From: Maylandia zebra
Lineage: Eukaryota; Chordata; Actinopteri; Cichliformes; Cichlidae
Direction of reading: 5' to 3'
Length of the DNA: 64,000 nt
NCBI RefSeq assembly: GCF_041146795.1
Contig: NC_135188.1
Coordinates: 3,271,919 to 3,335,918 of the forward strand
Below, piece after piece: positions 11,732 to 21,729 of this stretch. The notes beneath the pieces were generated by a model. It was not told where the DNA came from and did not search any database. It worked only from the letters and a program-made list of their open reading frames with translations. How positions within the stretch are numbered: the first letter of the stretch is position 1; each line of letters begins with the position of its first letter. Position numbers and translations under genes: made by a program.

Positions 11732-12875
11732 TATTAACAATATAGCTCCAAGCTACCTCATTGAGCTACTTAGATTATACACCCCTGCTAGAGTACTAAG
11801 ATCATCTTCCCAGTCACTCTTGGTACTGCCGAGATCCCGGCTGAAGACTAGAGGTGACCGAGCGTTTGCCTTGGCTGCACCCAATCTATGGAATAACCTC
11901 CCCATCGCTGTCCGTGAGTCTGATTCCATTCAATCCTTCAAATCGTGGTTAAAAGCCCACCTATTTAGCCTTGCCTTTTTCTACCAGTTAATGCTTGTTA
12001 GTTAGTTTAATGCTTATTTCTATCTCCGGTCTATTCTTAACTACTTTTAATCATTTTTAAAATTTTTGACTGTTTTATCCTTTACATATATTGTTCTTTT
12101 ATGCTTTTATATTCATTTCTTTTGCTTCTATGTTTTTAATGCCATTTAACCTGCTAGCATGTTGGTACTTTGCCATAGCCTGTTACGAACTTGCACGTTC
12201 ATGTGTTTGTTTTGTGCAGGTGATGTACCTTTTTATGTTAATTCAGCTGTGCCAGGGCCCTGCTCCGATTGGTGCGTGGATACACCGCCCCGACGTGACT
12301 GGTTCCAGCTGGAGGACCCGCCCATTAAAAGGAGTCTGGAGTGCTACTGCAGGAGAGGTCCTCGCGTTTCTCCTCATGACCCAGCAGTGTAACTGTGGCA
12401 GCCGCTGGCTACAGTGCGGCTTAAAAGTTGTGGAAGTGGAGTGGGTAGGGGTGAGCTGCCGTTTCTTTTGATCACCCGTTTTTTCCTGTTTTGAATTAGT
12501 TAAGGAGGTCAGACTCTGTCTTTACTTTTGACTTTGTTTTGGTAAGGTCAGGGGAGCGGGATTTGTGTAGATTTGTTTTTGTTTATTATTTTGGCCTTGG
12601 CTCACCCTGAAGTGTTGACACTCCCGTTTTGTTGTTCCTTTTTTTCACTTTGTAAATAAATCACATTATAACGAACGGATTTGTTTCCTGTGGCTGCTTG
12701 GGTCTTGGGGTGGGAAGCGAGTGCCTCACTCATGTTATTGCCTGGCCCTAGACGGGTCGTAACAAGCCTTCATCCTTCCCTGTTACTTCATCTTACCCTC
12801 TTGTATGTTAAGCACTTTGGTACACCACTGGTTTTAAATGTGCTGTATAAATAAAGGTTATTGTTGTTGTTGTTG
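11732..12875 (+). mobile_element. L2-type LINE 3' end, split by a solo LTR
   Basis: A C-terminal reverse-transcriptase-ORF peptide (RGDRAFALAAPNLWNNLPIA) runs to a stop at 12005, followed by an AT-rich 3' UTR. The LTR at 12181-12764 is inserted into that UTR, which resumes at 12769 and ends in GTATAAATAAAGG plus (TTG)n. The 5' part is missing. Confidence 0.7.
12181..12764 (+). repeat. Solo LTR, 584 bp, between FAAH A and B
   Basis: Starts TGTTACGA and ends TCGTAACA, an 8-bp perfect terminal inverted repeat, and is flanked by a 4-bp target duplication AGCC (12177-12180 and 12765-12768). Contains an AATAAA. Looks whole as a solo LTR; no internal region. Inserted in a LINE 3' UTR. Younger than that LINE and older than the A/B duplication. 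Confidence 0.8.
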
Positions 12876-13157
12876 TAAACAAAAGCAAATGTAGTATGTA
12901 CTAATTTGTATATGTATACAATGTAAATCGTAGAATTATGTGCACAAACAGTAATATTACTTTACATACTTATTATTTAATGCTAATTCTTAACATTTTT
13001 ACACATGTACTAGCACTGTCTCTTTGCCTACTGTTGACATGATTCCAGTTTTCGTTCTTTTAGTGCCTTTTCATACTTTATTACATGAAATGGATGGTAA
13101 TACGACAAAAGACCTACAACAATAAGAACAAAAAATGTGTAATTTTAACAATTGCCT

Positions 13158-13163
13158 TTTATT
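13158..13163 (-). promoter_or_regulatory. Candidate poly(A) signal of FAAH B
   Basis: AATAAA on the minus strand at the position equivalent to that of copy A. Confidence 0.5.
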
Positions 13164-13334
13164 TAACCTTCAACAAACAGCCAAAAAACAAAAAGTGCCC
13201 AGATTAAGCTTGTAGTGTAGAGAATACTCCACTATTTATGACACCATTAGCTCATTATTACAGGAAATACTCAAGTTAACATGTCTCCTCTCAAGTCTGC
13301 AGCCTCTCCTGTGAGACTGACAAAGAAAGCAGCT

Positions 13335-16300
13335 TTACTTCTTGCTTTCTTTGACCAGTTGTTCCACTTCCTTCATGAAGCGCAGGCAGAGCTCATCCTG
13401 CCACGGCAGAGCAACACACTGAACCGCCACAGGTAGACCCTCGCCACCGGACACTGCCTGAACACAAAAAAACACTCCTGTCACTTAATGCTCAGCAGCT
13501 GAACGCACCACCTAAATGTGTAATTTACTAAACAGGGCAAAAGAGCACAATCCCCAAATAGTGCTGAAAGGTGTTTACCTAGAAAAAAAATGGATTTGCT
13601 GAATTCATGGGGAAGTCATGTGTGTACATGTGTTCATCTGTGATCTCACGTATTGTCAAAGTGCATGCAGCTGAACTTGTGTAGATCCACCAGTAATAAG
13701 TAACGGTTGTTGGAGCACAGCTGATGTGCTGAAAACCGTGTGCTGTTTACACTCCTGGAATTATAACTGTTTAAGTGGAGTGTGATAAAACTTTATTAAG
13801 GAAAAATGTATTTTTAAAGTTTATCAACATAAATACATTGCTTTAATGTCCATCAAAGGTCTGATTCTTCTGAGGATCAGTGCTGTCCTCCTCCCTGTTT
13901 CTCCATTTTTTGGCCGTTTCCCTTTGAACCCTATTGCACAGGCTGTGAAACTGAAGAGCTGGAAGCAGTTTTGTTGCCGCTGGCATTGTGTGACTCCTTT
14001 AGGTTAGAGGCTCCAGGTCATCTCTGAAGCTATTGAGCAAATTTAGCATTAAGTGGCTTGGTAGCTCTGTACCTTGGAATTGTTAGTCTGCTTGCCTATC
14101 GATCCTGCTCAATGGTTCCACTTGCACATGTGCTGCAATCAGCTGATTTCACTTCATATGCCAGAAGAGGAAAATAGTGACGCAGTCTACAGCGTGGATA
14201 TAAACATTAAACACGTGCAAATGGATCATTTACAAAAGTCTCTGAGCCCCCACTTCTTAACTGAAGTCTTCTTACTGCACTCGCTTTGGAAAAATCTATT
14301 TTTTTTCATGCCAAAAGTTTGTCCTGACACAACGTGTTAGTAAATCTGGCTCTATGTTCTCACTCAGTCTTATCTCACTGGTACATGTTGCCTACCTCTT
14401 TGAAGAGTTTGTCCCACATGTCCTGATAACAGCCCTTATAGTGCTTGAGTTCTTCCTCATCCTTTGTGGTCACTGTGGAAACAGTGACTACACCCGCAGG
14501 AAAGGTAAGGAGATTGTAGAGTATCGTGTAGCTAACAGCAGCTTAAAACGCAGAAAAGACAAAACAATTACTTACTTACTCTATATCCAGACCCAGGTTA
14601 CTTTTTAAATCAAGTAATGTCTGGAGAGTCGTCCTCATCTTTGATGAAATGTCTCTTTTTTTCCTCTTTTCAAAGTTCAGTTGTATTATAACGTGTAACT
14701 GTTTTGTACACTAAGGAGCTTGGAAATAAAAGTGTCTGGACTTCTTTAGGTTTCTTGAAGACGTTTCACCTCTCATTCGAGAAGCTTCTTCAGTTCCAAG
14801 AGCAGCTGGTGGAGAGTCCCAGATTTTAAGCCCCATGGAAGTGTCCCCAAGAGGGTCATGGACCACCCATTGATCCTATACCTAATCACACCATCCAAGG
14901 TGTGGAAACGGGTGTAAGTCACAAGCAGCAATGACGTTTTTCTTTCCAAGCTCCTTAGACTACAGTGACCTGGATGACTGAGTTCACAGACATGTTTTGT
15001 ACACTGTCATTCTTTTTTTTTTATCATGTCTATCCAGTTCCCCAGTGATGAAACCCGCTGAATCCACTACAACATGAATTACACTTTAGCTAAACTTCAT
15101 TTACAAATAGAAGTACTAAACACAATAAAAATTAAACTGGAAAAATAAAGTGTTTTTTTATTAGTTACTGTTATCTTTTGCCTTTTATATTTTACATATC
15201 TTTGTAATTTTCTGAAACTATTAAAGTAACAATATCTGATCTAATTTGTGACTTTTGCTTCACACTTTAAACATCTTTAAAGTCCTGTAATTACATTTTT
15301 TTTGAAAACAAAGTGATAAATACAGAAACTAAGTTGTCTGTCATACTGAGTTAATCATACTTGAAAGTTTGCCACAGTATAAGAAGTTGTAGGCTGGTCC
15401 AATCACAGGACACAGCAGCACATCAATGTTGCAGCTCCTCCAATGTGCTATTGTCTCTTGAATGTAGTCCTAAAGAAAACACAGGAAATCTCAATTTCTC
15501 CTTCAGACTTTCATACGTGACCATGCATCATCAGCTGACAGTACCTCAACAGCAGCATGTTGCTTCCACAGCTCTGGAACAGATCTAAGAATGAAGCAGA
15601 ACGTTTGGATATAATTCCTAGCACATGGAAATGTAACAAAGAAACGATTCAAGCACAAATGAAGAATTTCAAGGATACTTTCTCACCCAACTCCACAAAG
15701 AGCATCAAAGTTGGCAGAAACACGAGGAAACTGCCAAAAAAAATCAGCATCATTATAAATGTTTTATCAGACTGAACTGTGAAGTTAACTGTTAAACCAA
15801 GGACTCACCACGGGTTTGAGCAAGAATGAAATGGTTTTCTTCAACCACTTGGGAAAGCCATAAGGAAAAACCTGAGGCTCCAGACAAGGGTCCACAGGTC
15901 CCCCTTCCCTAAAATGAAAGAGATCATTGGCACAGGAGAAAACAGTCTGTTCAGAGACACTGAACTGAGAATTACTGTAATGGTTTCAAAAAGAACCACA
16001 ACCCCATGTTGCTCGTAAAGACAATGGCAGCATGGTGATGTTTAGTGGTTAGAACTAAAAAGAAACAAAATCTCTAAATGTTAAATGATTTAAGTTTAGA
16101 AAACAAATGGTACTAACTGACTTATTAAATGGAACAACTCACAGTTTTTGTAGCACGGTGGTAGCTCCATCTGCAAATACACCCTTTATCAAAAGCTGAG
16201 GGATAGTTTGATCCATCTTCAGTGGACAGTAAGGGACGAGCTAAAGGCACAAATATCAACACTGAGGACCTATGACTCATATCACATACGTGGCTTGACA

Positions 16301-19300
16301 GTGATCATAGTGTGTGTGGTGACGTCTTACTGTGTGCCCTGCTTGCTCTAGCAGAGCTTTGACCTCTCTGACGCCTCGGGCCATGCTTGGAGATGGATGC
16401 GTGTAGCCATCGCTTTCCAAATAACCGATCCTTAGAGGTCTGGAGCTTCTGTATATCTAAGGGTCAATCTTTTTTACTTCCTCAGTCAATTAAACATAAT
16501 CAGTTTGCAAAGGTTAAGATTACAGCCTGTAAAGTTAGTTCTGTATCTCAGGACATTAATAACAGGTGAGGTAAGAGTAATATAAAGTGAAGCGTTAGGA
16601 CAACCATGTATCCGCTTAATTTGTAGTTTTTAACCAAAAAAAAAATCATTAACAGATTATATGAACCTCACAGTACAGGACACACCTCCATGTTAAAAGG
16701 TAATGGTGGAACAGTGGGGTCCAAAGAAAACATGTGGTCACAAAGAAGTGCCTGCATGCACAGAGCCAGGCTGTCCACATCTCTTGCCATGGGTCCAGGA
16801 GATGACGGCACTAGTTTCATACGAAATATAAAGCAGTGACTCAAATATTTGAGACAGTTTGTGTCTGTGAAATATTGCTATACAGTGGTTATGTAACTAC
16901 ATTTACTTTATATGTAAAGTACATATGTTTCTTACCCGACTTTTGCCCTCGATAAATTGGACGAAGGCCCTGTAAACTAATCATTACACAAAAGTGTTAA
17001 CAAAGACAAGAGTTTAACTCAGTGTAACTCAATGTATAATAAATTTCCAGGAAACTGACTGAATGAGACCCACCTGAGCCGACCTGCAGTTGGCTTGAAA
17101 CCACAGATTCCACAGAAGGATGCAGGAATACGGATACTGCCACCTATATCAGTGCCTATACCAAGCAGAGAGCCCCCTCCCCCGATGAGAGCCCCCTCCC
17201 CACCAGATGAACCTCCAGAGGTCTTCTGGGGGTTATGAGGGTTCACAGTCTGCCCGTAGATAGGATTACTGCAGTCATAGCTGTCAACAGACAGTTAATG
17301 AGTCTCTGCATATTATTTTCATTCATATTTTCATTATTTGCACATTTGGAATGGACAAAGGCAACTTAACACATGCACTCAGTTTTAAATGTGCTGTAGA
17401 TTTTTATGTGAGTAACTGATAAAAGATGTACTTTAAAAGAGCTTGAGGCAAGTTGGTTCTCACAAAGGGAATAGCTCCTTGTTTCTTCAGGACTTGAACG
17501 AGCACACTGTCCTTTTCAGCGGGCTGGTCCAGGTTAATGACCACACCACAAGAACAGTCATGATTCTAGTGTTGGAAAAAACAAAGATGATAATGTTACA
17601 TCAAATACCTGAGCTATGATGCTCGAGAATACTGTACCATACTTATAAATACTGATGGGAAATACTTCAATACTCCCAACCCCCTGAGCCACGGTCATCT
17701 GCAACCGGAAGGTCGCCGGTTCGATCCCCCAGGGCATCTGTGGCTACAACTGTAGCTTGCTTCCACCAGTGTGTGAATGTGAGAGTGAATGAATAGTGGA
17801 ATTGTAAAGCGCTTTGGGTGCCTTGAAAAGCGCTATATAAATCCAATCCATTATTATTATTATTAACTGTAACTGAAATTTGCATTGCATAACCTTTGTA
17901 ATACCTTAAATGTAATATTTTCTTTGATGCTAACTGGAACTCCGTACAAGAGACCATCCTTGTTGGAGCCAACAGTTGTCAGCTGGTCCAAACTCTCCAG
18001 CAAAATTTCAGTGCAGCAGTTCAGCTTTTTGTTTACAGCCAGAGTCTGTTGGAAAGGAAACAAGCACAGACAGATTCAGAGAAACGTTTTCCCCTGAAAG
18101 AAGTTTTCATGCTTCAAGGGGATGAACATTCCTGTCAAAAATAAAAAAGAGAGACAAGTCCTGAAAATTAAAATAGTTACTTGATTACTAATGATTACTT
18201 CTAAAAATTAGCTTTTGGTGTATTTGAGCTATTATGAAAGATTTGTTTTGTTATATTAAGTGAACCTTTGTGTCATGTTGGATACTGAACCTTTTCCATA
18301 TAAGAGTAAAGCACATCCTCAGGGGTAAGTGAGCCTTCCTTCAGTGTCTTTGTCAGCTCAGACAGGGAGAGTGTCAGGATGAAAGCAGAGTCAGTTGTCG
18401 GATGCTAGGAGACACAGACCCACACAGAATCATTACTTCAAAAAAACATTTAAAGCAAGAATTTAAGACTTAGTATCACCTCTAATTTTGCATCCTAGTC
18501 ATGGAACAACCTTCAGAACACATTAAAGCTCTCCCTGACAGAGTTCATAACACTCAAAAAGACTTATGTAACCGAAGACTGTTATTGCCATTTATAAGCT
18601 GGATCTGTATTTTTGTATTATTTTGTCTCTAACTACTTATTAAGTGTTTTGATGTTATATTTGAATTGTAACTTGTAACAATGTAAGGGTTTGTCCTCTT
18701 GACCAATTTATCCTTGAAAAACTGATGTTAATCTCAAGGGATTTTTCTGGTTCAAAACTAAATAAAATAAAATAAATTAAATTAAACAAAAAAAGCATTG
18801 AACCAGGATTTTTCCTTTGTGTTCCACCTCTGTATACTTAATTACTTATGTAATTAAGTAATACCCTCACCCTGAGGCTCTCTTACGCCCTACACGTATA
18901 ATTAATTTTGCAACTGTGGAGAATTTTTCTGTCTTTCCTGAAACTTGCCTCCTCCATTCCTGACTGTTCCCTATCTCCCATGGTTTATGATTTTGCTAGC
19001 ACCCTTTTTTCCACATGCTCCTCCATCCTCAATACTGTTGCCCCTGTTAAAATGAAGCGCCCTAGATAATTTCCCGATGTTGGCTAAACGATTCTACACG
19101 TGACAGTAGTATCCCCCGTGGCCAACTCCGTGATGCCTTGGGTTCCTTTGATAGTTTCCTCACCGACACTATTAGTGACCTGGGTGTGTTTTTGGATAGC
19201 TCTTTTAAATTCGACAAACAAGTGTCTGCTCTTGTCAAATCTTGCTTCTATCAATTGCGTCTTATTAGCAAGGCCAGACATTATGTCCCGCATAGAGACC

Positions 19301-20183
19301 TGGAAAAGCTTATTCACCCCTTTGTGACATCTAGGTTAGATTATTGCAGCTCCCTTTACTTTGGTCTTAACTCTACTCTTCTCCATAGACTACAAATTGT
19401 TCAGAAAGCGGCTGCGCGTCTCCTTACTGGTAGTGGGGGGCGTGTCTCTATTAACGCTGTCCTTGCCGACCTGCACTGGCTTCCTGTTAAGTATCACATT
19501 CAATTCAAAATCCTGCTGCTCACCTTCCGAATTATTAACAATATAGCTCCAAGCTACCTCATTGAGCTACTTAGATTATACACCCCTGCTAGAGTACTAA
19601 GATCATCTTCCCAGTCACTCTTGGTACTGCCGGTACTTTAATTTGTATATTTTATCTTATTCTTTCCCAGTTAAATTTACCCTTCAGTCTAATTTGTGTT
19701 GTACAGTTATTTCATTTTTAACTTTAATCTTTATATTTTATTTTATTCCTTCCTAGTTAAATTTACCCTTTTTAATTTTCATATTTATTTCCTATCTTAT
19801 TCAGAGCCTTTTCTTCTTTTCTTTAGGTCACGAGCAGTTGTCCAAGCATTTCACTGCATATCGTACTGTGTATGACTGTGTACGTCACAAATAAAATTTG
19901 AATTTGGATTTACCAAATTGTTTGTCCATAGTTTACCAGGTTTGAACTAATATCTCCAAAGATTAACTTAAACAATTCAAAGTCCAGGGCTCTGAACTCT
20001 CACCGACTCTTTGTAGCGGAGCACCGCCTGCTCTGCCCGCTGCAAGCTCTCGTCTCTCCTGTTTCTGGCTCTCTTGATCTTTTCCTCCGTCTCTCGGTGG
20101 CTGCTGATCTTTTTCACCAGCATAACCACGGATCCGACAACGCAGGTAGCACCAGTGAGCAGAGCCACTGCCCACTTGTCCAT
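13335..20183 (-). CDS. faah: FAAH copy B, fatty-acid amide hydrolase 1, 15 exons, intact
   Basis: Second tandem FAAH. Coding exons 5'->3': 20004-20183, 18291-18404, 17905-18045, 17432-17565, 17074-17280, 16936-16976, 16686-16810, 16331-16456, 16143-16240, 15809-15908, 15687-15730, 15545-15584, 15361-15469, 14396-14541, 13335-13457. They total 1728 nt (575 aa). All catalytic residues (Lys139, Ser214, Ser238) are present. From exon 3 to the stop it is almost identical to copy A; amino-acid differences I saw are Thr to Ile in CPVxGPAYN (exon 13) and Leu to Val in exon 9. Exon 1 (MDKWAVALLTGATCVVGSVV) and exon 2 instead resemble copy C. Intron 3 carries a SINE absent from copy A, and intron 1 carries LINE pieces. 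Upstream in-frame ATGs at 20228 and 20279 are possible alternative starts. Confidence 0.93.
14713..14992. mobile_element. Same 280-bp insertion in FAAH B intron 13
   Basis: Duplicate of the copy A insertion with the same 13-bp target duplication (14700-14712 and 14993-15005). It therefore predates the A/B duplication. Confidence 0.65.
17668..17863 (+). mobile_element. tRNA-derived SINE with L2-type tail in FAAH B intron 3
   Basis: Clean 196-bp insertion relative to copy A. Contains a pol III B box (GGTTCGATCCC, about 17719) and a 3' part (GTAAAGCGCTTTGGGTGCC, GCGCTATATAAATCC) like L2 LINE tails, ending in (TTA)n. Resembles the AFC-type SINEs of African cichlids; the family call is by eye. 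Confidence 0.75.
18480..18790 (+). repeat. LINE 3' end in FAAH B intron 1
   Basis: AT-rich tail with TCTCAAGGGATTTTTCTGG and a terminal (AAATA)n run, typical of a non-LTR retrotransposon 3' end. Absent from the other copies. Confidence 0.45.
18985..19632 (+). mobile_element. L2-type LINE fragment (reverse transcriptase C-terminal part)
   Basis: An open frame from 19138 to 19641 reads SDLGVFLDSSFKFDKQV, TSRLDYCSSLYFGL and LHWLPVKYHIQFKILLLTF, the C-terminal region of L2/Rex1-group LINE ORF2. It stops at 19632 without its 3' end. Its last 100 bp (19533-19632) equal 11732-11831. Confidence 0.75.
19633..19905 (+). repeat. Non-LTR retrotransposon 3' tail
   Basis: Ends TCGTACTGTGTATGACTGTG then ACAAATAAAATTTGAATTTG, a common teleost LINE tail. 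Butts against the preceding LINE fragment. Confidence 0.5.
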
Positions 20184-20289
20184 TTTCACTCCCTTAATAA
20201 ACTGTTCAATATTCTGCAAGGCTTGCATTTTTGTCCTGTTGCTGCAAACTCGACTAAATGACAAGTGGACTTTACACACGGTTGTTTAA

Positions 20290-21600
20290 ATGGGACAGGC
20301 TGACCTTTGAGCAAAATACATAGGCGCGTTAAGCAAGTAATAGCTCCTACTTTAATAAAACAATGACGCTCACTCACTGCGCGTGCGTACTTCCAAATAC
20401 TCTGTGAATGACAGAGGAAACAAAAACAACAAATATGTGTTGAAGTGCGTGTGCATCCAAATTAATTACAAGAAGTCCATTTAAGACTTCTCCTTAGAAC
20501 GATCACCTAAACATTTTCACGTAAGTTCTGTATTTTATAGTGATTATTATCATTTTTATATTAGGATAAAGGAGAGCCGACCGCTTACTCGCCTCTTTTC
20601 CCCTTTCTGCACCGCATCAGCTGTTAGCTTTCCGTGACCCGGAAATTATTCTCCCTCCGGAACAACGGATATTAGTGTTTCGAGTTTAGTTACTTTTGAC
20701 ATTATTATATATATAACTATATTAACAACAGTTTCAACCTTTATTATTGTCACGATGATCATGTCATAATTCCGTTTAATATATGAAACATTTTACAACA
20801 AAAAAACAACAACAACAAAAAAATCAACAACAACCCCAAAACAAAGCCGCCACCCCCCCCCCCCCCCCCCCATCAGAGATCTTCGGGGCAGGTTTGAAAG
20901 ATCAAATCAAATGTAATACGGCTTATAAAACAGGAACTATTTATTTTATTCGTTTATAAATATCAATGTCAAACCACTACATTAGAAAAATAAATGGTTT
21001 GTTTTAATGTCATTAGCAGATGAACAATACACATATAGTGAATGTTATGGTCATTTTGGGCTAATAATTTCTTTGAAATGTCCTTTTTTTCCATGGTGGG
21101 CCGATTGCAAGCTGTACCTCAGAAAGTTTTGGTAACCCTCAACAAGCTTCTGGCATAGTTCTGTCTGGATATTTGACCGCTTTTCTTGTCTCATTCTTCT
21201 CATGTCTGCATATATTGTATGTGTACATATTTAAGTATTTCACATAGTTTGCTTGTTTGTTTGTTTGTTTACTTGTAACCGTTTGAATAAATTTGTGACT
21301 TTTTTGTAATATTGTTTAGTATGCTTTTTGGTCTTTTTATTGTCTGTGAGGTCATTTTGGTCTATACAAATAAAGCAGACTTGCCTAATGATTTCACATT
21401 TTATTTTCTCAACAAGATCTAGCATGTTTGCTGTTATGGATATAAAGAAATATAAAGCATAGATGGGGATAGCAAGACAAAAAAAAACACATGGTTTATT
21501 AAATGAATGTATGAAAGAAAGATGAAAAATGAAAGAGTTAGAGTTCCTAAAGCCTTTAGGAAACAACCAAAGACCAAAATAAACACAAAATGAATAGACT
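20290..21600. other. Intergenic spacer between FAAH B and C
   Basis: AT-rich, no gene recognised. Holds a C run (20853-20871) and a (TTTG)n stretch near 21250. The start of this stretch should contain the promoter of copy B. A 127-codon open frame on the minus strand (21240-21623) has low-complexity content and no domain. Confidence 0.4.
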
Positions 21601-21729
21601 GTACTTGTACTACTAAGATTCATCCACCATTTATGACTCGATTAGCTCATTATTACAGGAAATACTCAAGTTAACATGTCTCCTCTGAAGTCTGCAGCCT
21701 CTCCTGTGAGACTGAGAAAGAAAGCAGCT

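Noticed and set aside
17700-17745. tRNA-like stretch with a B box
   Set aside because: Part of a SINE: no full cloverleaf, joined to an L2-type tail, and absent from the duplicate copy.
19963-20377. Open frames overlapping FAAH B exon 1 in other frames
   Set aside because: Shadows of a conserved coding exon; the same shadows appear at exon 1 of A and D.
21240-21623. 127-codon minus-strand frame between FAAH B and C
   Set aside because: Lys/Thr/Phe-rich low-complexity peptide with a (KQTN)n end from a (TTTG)n run; no similarity recognised.
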